Origin: Selaginella tamariscina
Taxonomy: Eukaryota; Streptophyta; Lycopodiopsida; Selaginellales; Selaginellaceae
DNA: 64,000 nucleotides
Direction: 5' to 3'
Assembly: GCA_003024785.1 (NCBI GenBank)
Contig: PUQB01000121.1
Coordinates: 62,001-126,000 of the forward strand
A program made the translations under genes and the position numbers. Shown one piece after another: positions 11,486 to 22,092 of this stretch (position 1 is its first letter; every line of letters starts with the position of its first letter). The notes under the pieces were generated by a model. It was not told where the DNA came from. It searched no databases and worked only from the letters and a program-made list of their open reading frames with translations.

Positions 11486-12337
11486 ATGGGCAAGGGAGAG
11501 ACCGTCAGGTAATTGATCTGCTCGATGCTTTCTCTCTCGCTGCGAGATTTCTAAGCCGATGTCGCTTTGTTCCACAGGTTGTACACTCGCGGCACGATTC
11601 TCGGCTACAAGAGGTCAGATTCATGCATTTAGTTTGGTCTAGATCGAAATCTGTTGAAAATCGCTGTTTTTTGTGTTATCGTTCATGAAATGTGTACTTT
11701 CTTGTGAATTGCTCTTTTTCGTTTATAATCTGTTGTTTACTGAAATTTCTTGTGTCTGTCAAATTCAAATTCGAATTCTTTTTATTCTGACTGCCGATTG
11801 CATGTGCAGGTCAAAGTCTAACCAGTACCCAAACACGTCGCTGATTCAGATAGAGGGCGTGAACACGAAGGAGGAGGTGGATTGGTACCAGGGTAAGAGG
11901 GTTGGCTACATATACAAGGCCAAGACGAAGAAAAATGGCACGCTTTACCGCTGCATCTGGGGTCGTGTTACCAGGCCGCACGGTACCAGTGGTGTTGTCC
12001 GTGCCAAGTTCCGCAGTAACCTGCCTCCTAAGTCCTTGGTAAGTTTCTTACAATATTAAGAAACTATCTCAATGTGTGCGTATATATATGACAGAGCCTG
12101 TTAAGTGGAAGCAGATAATTGATATATAATGCTTAGAAGAATTATAAGTATTTTAATATGCAATACTGGTTGCTATCTGTCAAAACGTGTATAAAAACGA
12201 CATATTGCAGTTTTATACCTGAGTTTTGATGGTGTACAATCTGTGTGTGTGTGTCTCTCTCATGTGTACTAATAAGGGATAATTTTCTCGTGCAGGGAGG
12301 AAGAGTGAGGGTGTTCATGTATCCAAGCCGAATTTAA
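11486..12337 (+). CDS. RPL35A: Large ribosomal subunit protein eL33 (RPL35A)
   Basis: A structural protein of the cytosolic 60S subunit. Four exons (11486-11508, 11578-11613, 11810-12038, 12296-12337) total 330 nt and encode 109 residues, against 112 in Arabidopsis. All junctions are GT-AG and the frame is clean. Family blocks are [74 protein letters not shown] and the C-terminal [11 protein letters not shown]. The N-terminus is three residues shorter than in Arabidopsis. The first intron falls eight codons in, as is common for ribosomal protein genes. Confidence 0.96.
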
Positions 12338-13355
12338 TTTCTATGCTTTTGAGATTATGTTTTTTAGAAACATATCAAATTTGCCTAATTAATTAATTTG
12401 GTTTAATTTCTTAGTGTTTTTTTTACTCATTTAAAAACTGATTTAAAAACTGTTTATGAATGCAAATATAAAGTGATTTAATTATTATATACTATTTTAA
12501 AATTAAAATAAATAAAAAATGAATTTGTGAATTTGCATCTTTTATATTTAAAGGAAAATGTATATTTTAATTATATTTGGAGTATTTTTTATATTAAGTA
12601 TATTTTAATTATATTTGGACTATCTTATGAAGGATTTAATCACACCATTAATATTTTTAATAACTTTTAGAATATATTGTCAGGTACTTTTATTATTGAG
12701 AAAAAAAATCAATTGAGTAACCAAAGGTGTTTCTTTGAGACTTAATATATTGTACACGATTGGACATGGTAAATTTGAGGCTTAATTTACATAATAAATA
12801 TGTAGTGAATTTTTTTTTTATGTTTTAAAAAATGCACAAAACAAGGTCATTGATAATAAACTGAGGAATTATCGATAATAAGAATTATAATTCTGTTGTG
12901 TTAAATTTATGTTTAAAAAAATTGTGCTTAAGTAACATGTAATAAAAAAAGAGTTTGATTTAAGTAAGTTACCCAATATTAAGGTTTAACATATTTAAAT
13001 TTGTGAAAAACCAAACAACTTTTGGAGGCATTTGAGGGTTTTCCCATATAATGTTTTGAATGAAACGAAACTTTAAATGCTAATGTTGAATGTAAATTCT
13101 AAGTAAATCATTTTCAATAAGATTTACATATTTGAAAAGTATACCTTTAAAAGTCTAATTTAACCGTTCTATCAAGCCATCTGTTTAGTGAAAGATTATT
13201 GAATTTTTATTTGTGAAGTAAGAACCTTCAAAACTTCAATTTAAATACAGGTCCATTAACTGATAAAATTCATTTTAAACATGAATGATGTAAAATTATT
13301 CAAGTGATTAAAAAATCAGCAACACTATAAATCATGGCATTTGATAAACCTCCAT
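12338..13355. other. Intergenic, AT-rich
   Basis: About 1 kb of AT-rich sequence after the eL33 stop. No coding or RNA gene is recognised. The last five bases (13351-13355, TCCAT) act as a target-site duplication for the LTR-like unit that follows. Confidence 0.5.
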
Positions 13356-15046
13356 TGTCAGAGTTTTAACCCAAAGGGCCTACACGTGGCAACACGTGGT
13401 TGCTAAGTGGCTATTCGGCGTCATCACCCTGTGTGAGCAGCGCTAAGTTTTCCAAAATAACCCCAACGACCCCTAGGGTTAGACTCTAATGCCTAAGTGG
13501 ACATGAGACTTAGGGTTTAGCCTAAGTCTCCTAGAATGTCTGCCCCTAACCCTTAAGGGATAACCCTAGTTGACTTAGGGTTTAGCCTAAGTCTCCTTAG
13601 AGTGTCTACCCCCAAAACCCTTGAGGGATAACCCTAGTTGACTTGGGGTCTTGCCCTAGAAGACCTAGACAGGCTCATGCCCTAACCCCCATCAAGGAGA
13701 CATGTGTACACATACCCTTGGACAGAGCTAAGGCATCGTCACTTACCCCTTGAGGAATCACCCTCATCCGGGAGTACAACCCTTTAGGGCGACAAGGGTA
13801 CCCTGAACCACGACTAACCCTAAGGGTTTGAGTGGCCAAGTTATACCCTAGACCTAGGGCTAGTACTTAGTGAGGACACGAGTGTGCGCCGTAGGCGGAC
13901 ACAAGTGTTCTGCTAAGCAAACTCCCTAAGGCTAGGTTTGGGATAACCCTAAGCACATGACCTTGCGAGTGCCTCTCGAAAGGGCTCCTACTAACATGTT
14001 TAGGTTGTTCAACCCTTGAATTCTAAGGAGAACACTCCCCTTAGTGCAAGCACAAGCATGTCTGTTGCTAAAGTATCCAACCCCTTGGCGACAAGCCCAT
14101 GACATAACCCCAAAGGGCGTGCCTCAGGCGTTGTACCATGTGACGTTTAGCCCAGTGTCACATCTCCATGTGACACTGCCTTCCCCGATGTGGGCTATCA
14201 TGCCATAGCCCTTAGATTCAAGAGTTGCACCAAGTGCCACAAACGTGGCTCCTAAATGCCAACTCTAGAACCCCTTAATGAACCCTCAGGAACTGGTAAT
14301 GTGAACCTGTCAAACAAGATCCCACGCCACAGTTGGACAAGGACACGGATGTGCCTTGCTTGGCCGTGAGTGCTACACCTAGCTTGACGTGGAGGAGGAG
14401 GCTGGAGACAAGCCTCAACCTCTGCCTCTTGGAACGTGCATTCCGACAAGACCTCCCAGGCATGGATTCGCCAACGTTAAGGGTAAGCTACCCCGAAGGT
14501 GGGACGTACCCCTGGCATCTGGAAGTTAGGGCGGCACAACAGAGGGTTGTGCCTTGACGACACAAGCTAGAGCTTGCACCGGGAGAAGAGTAACGAGCTC
14601 AGTCATGAACCCAGGAACCCTCACTCCTATATACTACCTTATTTATGTGACAGAGGCCCCCCCCTGTTTTCCTGTTTACATAAGTGGGCTAGCACTGAAA
14701 TCTCATTCCCAAAGGGAACATACTTGGTGAGTTATCCATCGACCCCTAAACCCTAACCTGTCAAACCTAGGGGTATTTCTAAGCATATCCGACATGCCGA
14801 ACTCACCGGAACTAGCCATTAACCCAACCGGGACACGGAAAACCAAGGTAAGAGTTTTCTAGAAGGTAAGTGCTAGCTTCGCCTAGAGTTTCTACAAATA
14901 CCTAATGACACCCGGCGGACCATCACCAATACCAAGTGCACTAAGCGGGCCTGTTTCCTACTACATCTAGAGCTTATTAACATAGTATAGTAGATAACAA
15001 CAATCAACGTCCAAAGTAAAGGGGAGTCATAGTAAAAACTATGACA
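13356..15046 (+). mobile_element. Solo-LTR-like unit A (1.69 kb)
   Basis: The unit begins TGTCAGAGTTTT and ends ...AAAACTATGACA, giving a TG...CA element with 12-bp imperfect terminal inverted repeats. It is flanked by TCCAT (13351-13355) and TCCAC (15047-15051), a 4/5-match 5-bp duplication. Two related units lie at 16.6-19.9 kb. It is rich in CCCTAA/TTAGGG-type words and has no long open frame. A TATA-like CTATATAC lies near 14630, and CACGTGG motifs lie near 13385 and 13395. TG...CA ends with a 5-bp duplication fit an LTR. The 12-bp inverted termini are longer than most LTRs have, so a non-autonomous DNA transposon is an alternative. Confidence 0.6.
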
Positions 15047-16590
15047 TCCACCGAACATATTAGATAATATGTTAAAACCATAACATATTGGTTACATGTA
15101 ATTAAGGACCATTATATCCCATGCTACAAATTCGAATGACTATTTCACTTGTATAGATTTCAAAGCACTAGTTGATTATAAGGAGTTTCAAGTCTAACAT
15201 AATAAACAACTTTGTATATATTAAATCATATCTCATCACATATTCGATCAATAAAAAGAATATTATAATCTGTCCAAAGTTCTCCAATAATCAAAATGTA
15301 CACCAAAAAGTAGTGAATCATGATATGTTACAAGATACTTAAGAATAAATTCTGTTCGAATTGCCAAGCATAACATCTATGTTAATAAAATAAACCACAC
15401 CATCATATATGCGAAATTGTGTCACAAATGAAGAGAAATGAGAGTTGAATAGTTGAGAGATGAAATTGTGAAATCCGATTAAGTAGTCATAACTACACAA
15501 GGAACCCTAGAAAGAAACATCAACATCCACCATATTATCCCTGGGATAATGTTTGAACTCAAAGTCATACATATGAAGCTGAAGTGCCCTTCTGGCAAAC
15601 TATCTGAGCAACTTCATGTTCTTCAATAATGTAGAAATAACTACATAATCACACTCCAAAAGTGTATGAGACCCATGGAGATACACATGAAGATGCTCAA
15701 AAGCCCACAATGTAGCTAAACACTCAAGATTCAGTATTCAGGACTTTGCAATGCCCTACTCATATATGTAATGGGATGTCAACGGACTCATCACATACCT
15801 TAGTTTGCACTAGCACTTCATCAATACCTATAGCAAAAGCACCTATTCAGAATATTAAAGACAAGAAAAATCTAAATAATAAAGCACTGAAGGGGACATT
15901 AAATACTTCCATAGCTCACAAAAAGAATTTTCACAATCGTTAGTTCACATAAAAGGAACATCTTTGTGCAACAAGGCTCGCAAAGGAGCATTAACATTAG
16001 CCAAATGAGGTGTAAAACATTTTAAATATGTGACATTACCAAGAAACTACCATAAAGACCATACATCTGTTGGACGAGGAATTTTCATCCACAACCTCCA
16101 CCTTGGATGGATTCACATGCAGCCCCTCACGAGAAACTACATACCCCAAATACACAATTTCAATTCTGCCAAAAACACACTTAGGCTTTTTCAACTTGAG
16201 CCCATACTCCCATAAATGGTTAAACACATGAAATACTTTCTTAAGATAATCTTCCCAAGATCCCTAAGTATGAACCAAAATGTCATCCAAGTATTTTGCA
16301 ATTGTCTCTAGAAAATTCATTATTAAAAACTTCATCCATCATGTGCTGAAATGTGATAAGAACATATGCTAAACCAAAAGGCATAAAAGAAACCAATATA
16401 AACTCAAGACATGTACAAGTCTGGAGTCGAATATTAACAATGCGAGCATTTCATGCTATTTGCTTGGGGTACCGCTATGATAAAACTAGAAAACTTTCAA
16501 TTATAAAACCATTTAGTAATATACATAAAATATAATATGACATTTTTAAACCAAAAAAAGTTTAAAATGTTATTTTGAGAGTATCTTTGG

Positions 16591-19500
16591 TGTCATAGTT
16601 TAATTTAAAGGTTGATTGTTGTTACTTACTGTACTATGTTGATGAACCCTAGATGTAGTGAGAAAACCCCGCTTGGTGCACTTAGGTGTTTAGGGGTAGT
16701 CCGGCCGGTTGTCCTTAGATATCGTGAGAAACTCTAAGCGAAGGTAACACTTACCTTCTAGAAAATCCACTCCCGATTTTGAAGTCCTAGTTAAATGAGT
16801 TTGGCATGTTAAATAGGGTTAGAAATACCCCTAGGCTTGACCTAACCCTAGGGTTGCCCCAACCCACACCCTAAAACCCCACCCCCTTGGGTAGGGTTTA
16901 CGGGTAAGGGTTAGTGTGCAAAACTCATCTCATTAACTAAGGGGCTGGCATTCCGTGCTAACCCACTTACACATACAAGGAAAGGGGGGGCTGGGGGGGG
17001 TTCCATCACATAAATAAGGTAGAGTATGAGTAGAGAACTCCTGTGTTCATGACTAAGTTCATTGATCTTTTGCCGGTGCAAGCTTTAGCTTGTGTCGTTA
17101 AGGCACAACTCTCTGTTGTGCCCCCTAACTTCTAAATGACATGGGTACGTCCACCTTTGGGGTAGCTTACCCTTAACGTTGATGAATCTATGCATAGAAG
17201 GTCTTGTCGAGATGCACGTTCCAAGAGGCAGAGGTTGAGGCTTGTCTCCAACCTCCTCCTTCACGTCAAGCTAAGTGTAGCACTCATGTCCAAGCAAGGC
17301 ACATTCATGTCCTTGTCCAACTGTGGGTGTGGGATCTTGTTTGACAAGTTTACATTACCCAGTTCTTGAGGGTTCACTAAGGTTGGCATTAGGAGCCACA
17401 TTTGTGGCACTTGGCGCAATTCTTAAATCTAAGGGTTATGGCATGATAGCCCACATCGTGGAAGGCAGTGTCACATGGAGATGTGACACTGGGCTAAAGG
17501 TCACACGATACAATGCCCGAGGCATGTCCTTTTGTGTCATGGGTTTGTCGCCAAGGGATTTGATACTCTAGTAAACATATGTCAAAGTTTTAACCCGAAG
17601 GGATAACACGTGGCTGCCAAGTGGCCATTCGGCGTCATCACCCTATGTGAGCAATGCTAAATCTTTCAAGATAATCCTAAGAGTCTGACTCAGAAGCCCA
17701 ATTAGGCAGAAGACTTAGAGTCCTACCCTAAGTTCCTTAAAATGACCATCCCTTGAACCCTAGAGGATAACCCGAGTAGACTTTAGGATCCTGTCCCAGT
17801 AAACTTAGATAAACTCATGCCCTAACCCCACAAAGGAGATGTGTCTCACACATACCCCTGTGACAAAGCCAAGGCATCGTCACTTACCCCTTAAGGAATC
17901 ACCCTCATTCGGGAGTACAACCCCTTTAGGGCGACAAGGGGTACCCTAAACCACGACTAACCCTTAAAGGTTTGAGTGGCCAAGTCATACCCTAGACCTA
18001 GGGCTAATACTTAGAAGTGTGCGCCATAGGCAAACACGAGTGTTCTGCTAAGCAAACTCCCTAGATGCTAGGTTTGGATAACCCTAAGTATATGACCTTG
18101 CGAGTGCTTCACGAAAAGGCTCCTGCTAACAAGACTTAACCTCCCTTGAGCAAATGCCCAAGGCTTAGCACCCTAGTGTGGGCACAAGCATGTTTGTTTA
18201 CTAGAGTATCCAACCCCTTAACGACAAGCCCATGACATAACCCCAAAGGGCGTGCCTCGGCATTGTATTGTATGACGTTTAACCCAGTGTCACATCTCCA
18301 TGTGACACTGCTTGCTATCATGCCATATCCCTTAGATTCGAGAGTTGCACCAAATGCCACAAACGTGGCTCCTAAATGCCAACTCTAGAACCCCTCAATG
18401 AACCCTCAGGAACTAGGTAACGTGAACCTGTCAAACAAGATCCCATGCCCACAATTGGACAAGGACACGGATGTGCCTTGCTTGGCCGTGAGTGCTACAC
18501 CTGGCTTGACATGGAGGAGGAGGCTAAAGACAAGCCTCAACCTTTACATCTTGGAACGTGCATTCTAACAAGACCTCCCAGGCATGGATTTCCCAACGTT
18601 AAGGGTAAGTTACCTCGAAGGTGGGACGTACCTCTGCCATCTGCAAGTTAGGGCGGCACAATAGAGGGTTGTACCTTAACGACACAAGCTAAAGCTTGCA
18701 CCGGGAGAAGAGTAACGAGCTCAGTCATGAACCCAGGAACCCTCACTCCTACATACTCTACCTTATTTATGTGATGGAGCCCCTCGCCCTCTTTTCCTAT
18801 ATGTGTAAGTGGGCTGGCACGAAATGCCAGCCCCTTAGTTAATGAGATGAGTTTGCACACTAACCCCTACCCCTAAACCCTACCCAAGGGGGGTGGGGTT
18901 TTAGGGCGTGGGTTAGGGCAACCCTAGGGTTAGGTCAATCCTAGTGGTGTTCCTAACCCTATTTAACATACCAAACTCATCTTAACTAGAATGTCAAAAT
19001 TGGAGGTGGGTTTTTTAGAAGGTAAGTGCTACTTTCGTTTAAAGTTTCTCGCGACATCTAAAGATAGCCGGCCGAACTACCCTAAGTGCACTAAGCGGGG
19101 TTGTTTCTCACTACATCTAGGATTCGTCAACATAGTATAATAGGTAACAATCAACCTCCAAAGTAAAGGGTTGAGTCATAGTAAAAATTAACATGCTTGT
19201 GTTCGCACTAGGGTGTTAAATCTTAGGTATCGACTCAAGGGAGGTTAGGTCTCATAGCTAGGTGTGCTTTGGCACACTTAGCTAGGGAGTGTTCTCCTTG
19301 GAATCCAGGGGTCGAACAACCTAAGCTTGTTAGCAAGAGCCCTTTCGTAAGGCACTTGCAAGGTCATGTACTTAGGGTTATCCAAACCTAGTCTTAGGGA
19401 GTTTGCTTAGCAGAACACTCGTGTCCGCCTACGGCACACACTTGTGTCTTTACTAAGTGCTAGCCCTAGGTCTAGGGTATAACTTGGCCACTTAAACCCT

Positions 19501-19901
19501 TAGGGGTTAGTCGTGGTTCAAGGTACCCTTTGTCGCCCTAAGGGGTTGTACTCCCGGATGAGGATGATTTTTCAAGGAGTAAGTAACAATGCCTTAGCTC
19601 TGTCAAGGGGGGAGGTATGTGTTAGACACATCTCCTCCATGGGGTTAGGGCATGAGCTTATCTAGGTCTATTGGAATAGGATCTTAAAGTCTACTTGGGA
19701 TATCCTTTAGGGTTCGGGGGATGGTCATTCTAGGGGACTTAGGGTAGGACGCTAAGTCTTTTTGCCTAATTGGGCCTCTAAGTCAGACTCTTAGGGTTAT
19801 CTTAAAAGACTTAACATTACTCACACATGGTGATGATGTCGAATGGCCACTTGGTAGCTATGTATTGCCATGTGTTGGCCCTTCGGGTTAAAACTCTGAC
19901 A
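16591..19901 (-). mobile_element. Solo-LTR-like unit B/D (1.70 kb), split by unit C
   Basis: Two pieces, 16591-17579 and 19191-19901, together equal one unit of the unit-A family in reverse orientation (989 + 711 = 1700 bp). The outer ends are TGTCATAGTTT at 16591 and ...AAAACTCTGACA at 19901. Flanks are TTTGG (16586-16590) and TTCGG (19902-19906), a 4/5-match duplication. It sits inside the gypsy reverse-transcriptase region. The break point is exactly where unit C starts and ends. Confidence 0.65.
17580..19190 (+). mobile_element. Solo-LTR-like unit C (1.6 kb), nested inside unit B/D
   Basis: Begins TGTCAAAGTTTTAACCC at 17580 and runs in the same orientation as unit A to about 19190. Its last bases are slightly altered relative to unit A, so the end could be up to 19194. 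Flanking ACATA (17575-17579) and ACATG (19191-19195) give a probable 4/5-match duplication. Removing it joins the two halves of unit B/D. A CACGTGG motif near 17607 matches that in unit A. Confidence 0.62.
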
Positions 19902-20100
19902 TTCGGGAGCCATAGAAATTTATTAATAAATTGAAGCAAGATCCAATTTAGTGAACTAATAAATTGATCTAGCAAATCATGTGTGTTCTGCAAGGAATAG
20001 CTAACTGACAACATTTAGGAGATAGTAATCCACTATGAACCGCTTATATCCATCATGTTTACTCACCAAATGGGGTTCCAATGCTTATGGAATGAAAGAA

Positions 20101-21055
20101 AATGACATGGATAAATTCCTTTGGGAAAATAAAACAATGACCTAGAAGTATCAGCCGTCGAGGCCCAAATTGGCAACTTGCTTTACATGCATTCAACCAA
20201 GTACACGCAAGAATAATGTTAAAAATCTGATGTGAAAATACCTAGAAGTTGCAACTCGTTTGCATAAGTCCCAAACTACAAAGGTACTTGAGTAAGTGTA
20301 TATGAAGCAACTCAAGTACATCTATTTACCATACAAAACATGTAAAGATTTCTTGCTTGGCACTGTTGTCAAAGCACAATGAGTAATCATGTTAGTAGAA
20401 ATCGAAGAAATGTTAAGACTTATATCAATAATAATAGTTACATGGGTACTATGTATGAAACCTTGTAATGTAAAATGAAGATAACCTTTGCAAGGAGTTT
20501 ACGACGCTTGAAGTGAAAAAGAAAAAAAAAATGGAAGAAAAGGTGTTAGGTGCCTCCATACTCATCACAGCTACTCGTTCCCCGCCTCCACATGAGCAAC
20601 ATTTATAGCAACAACTTGTTGATTCTAATTTAGATGCCAACGGTACCAATCGAAAAACTGCCGACAATGTTCATAAGTACTACATCACAAGCCCAACAAG
20701 ACGATCGCCAATGCCATGTCCTTTACCACAACCAGCACCATTAATGCAAGCAACAACATGAGCAATGATGGCCTCTGGAATAGGTAATTATATTCTAAGT
20801 TGCTTCAAAAATGTTGTGCATGAGTGAAAGCCTTTTCCAAAGTGACAGGATTTAATGCCCGAACATAACCGACAAGATCATGTCAAAGAGAAGGTCATAA
20901 CATTCCTAATTTGCTACGTTCAGATATGGTGGATTAGCCTGCATCAATGTCATAGTTCTAACCTGGTGGGTTGACTACCTAGGTAAAGATTGTGGGATAT
21001 GTAGGATATGTAGGATATGTGGGCAAAAAGATTCAAGCGTAACTGAGTCATCATG
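20101..21055. other. Probable decayed retroelement sequence
   Basis: Continues upstream of the gypsy reverse transcriptase in minus-strand sense, where gag and protease would be expected. A short Cys-rich stretch near 20570-20620 does not form a convincing CCHC knuckle. No gene is called. Confidence 0.3.
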
Positions 21056-21143
21056 ACCAGGGGCCCTCTCATAAACACTAATTGGCCCTTTGCCTAATTG
21101 GCATAAGGGGAGAGAGAAAGGTTCTGACATTTGGTATTCATCA

Positions 21144-21380
21144 GGGAATGAATTTTGAGTAAAGCTCCCGGGTTAGATTCTTATCAGGGGATGAACTTTG
21201 AGTAAAGCTCCCGGGTTCGATTCTTATCAGGGGATGAACTTTGAGTAAAGCTCCCGGGTTCGATTCTTATCAGGGGATGAACTTTGAGTAAAGCTCCCGG
21301 GTTCGATTCTTATCAGGGGATGAACTTTGAGTAAAGCTCCCGGGTTCGATTCTTATCAGGGGATGAACTTTGAGTAAAGC
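21144..21380 (+). repeat. 43-bp tandem repeat, about 5.5 copies, with tRNA B-box-like core
   Basis: Units start at 21144, 21187, 21230, 21273, 21316 and 21359 (partial). Each contains TTTGAGTAAAGCTCCCGGGT followed by TCGATTCTTATCA. Copies 2-6 are almost identical and the first carries several changes. GGGTTCGATTC matches the pol III B-box consensus found in tRNA and tRNA-derived SINEs. No A-box or full tRNA fold is seen. Confidence 0.8.
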
Positions 21381-21597
21381 TTAAGCCATTAAGGTTGGCG
21401 CACTTGTCCTTGCCTAACTAAACCCTTCGATCACATGTGTTGATCACATGTGTACAGCCAAGTAGCTCTATGATCGCCTCTGGCCCGATTGACATGTGAT
21501 GTGAGTAGAGCTGGGTTGCGAGATTGACATGTGATGCGAGTAGAGCGCACTTATCCTTGCCTAACTAAACCCCTCGATCACATGTGTACAGCCAAGC

Positions 21598-21663
21598 GGG
21601 CCAAAGGCGATCACAAAGCTGCTTGGTTGTACAGCCAAGCGGCTCTGTGATCGCCTTTGGCCC
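21598..21663. repeat. Hairpin: 29-bp arms, 8-bp loop
   Basis: The left arm at 21598-21626 and the right arm at 21635-21663 pair at 27 of 29 positions around an 8-base loop (TTGTACAG). Both arms include GATCGCCTTTGGCCC or its complement. Confidence 0.85.
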
Positions 21664-22092
21664 GATTGACATGTGATGCAAGTACTTACGCTTGACTCAC
21701 AACCCAGCTCTACTCGCATCACATGTCAATCTCACAACCCAGCTTTAGAGCTAAGCGTGAGTAGAAACGCCTTTGCAGCCAGGGGCCCTCTCATAAACAC
21801 CAATTGGCCCTTTGCCTAGTTGGCATGGCCGATTGACATGTGATGCGAGTAGAGCTGGGTTGCGAGATTGACATGTGATGCGAGTAGAGCGCACTTGTCC
21901 TTGCCTAACTAAACCCCTCGATCACATGTGTACAACCAAGCGGCTCTATGATCGCTTTTGGCCCGATGGACATGTGATGCGAGTAAAGCTGGGTTGCGAG
22001 ATTGACATGTGATGCGAGTTAAGCATAAGTAGAGTGAGTAGAAACGCCTTTGCGGCCAGGGACCCTCTCATAAACACCAATTGGCCCTTTGC

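Larger units (their letters stand above)
15052..20100 (-). mobile_element. Ty3/gypsy retrotransposon pol remnant, interrupted by a nested insertion
   Basis: Minus-strand translations show pol motifs in the expected order. RT blocks resembling DGYKRFIVDY and FTKLDLASIY lie at about 19905-20080. After the gap made by the nested insertion come SFMPFGLAY, TFQHMMDEVF and the catalytic YLDDILVH (about 16275-16400), then EYGLKLKKPKCVFG and YLGYVVSREG (about 16110-16215). RNase H-like ECLATLWAFEHLHVYLHG, YDFEFKHYPRDN lie at about 15515-15720. Many stops and shifts make it inactive. Sequence up to about 21.0 kb may hold gag/protease, but I see no clear motif there. Its own LTRs were not identified. 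Confidence 0.78.
21056..22092. repeat. Compound repeat cluster with direct and inverted copies
   Basis: GGGCCCTCTCATAAACAC followed by AATTGGCCCTTTGC occurs near 21061, 21783 and, with one change, 22060. TTGACATGTGATGCGAGTA occurs repeatedly on both strands between 21490 and 22020, as does GCCTAACTAAACCC. The 43-bp array (21144-21380) and a strong hairpin (21598-21663) lie inside. No coding frame is present. It may be a complex satellite or a non-autonomous element assembled from duplicated pieces. Confidence 0.65.

Noticed and set aside
13356..19901. True telomeric repeats suggested by many CCCTAA words
   Set aside because: The words are scattered and degenerate inside LTR-like units, not in tandem TTTAGGG arrays.
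21144..21380. tRNA gene in the B-box-bearing repeats
   Set aside because: No acceptor stem, A-box or anticodon arm can be folded around the B-box-like core.
21144..21380. CRISPR array
   Set aside because: Units are contiguous tandem repeats without unique spacers, in a plant nuclear genome.
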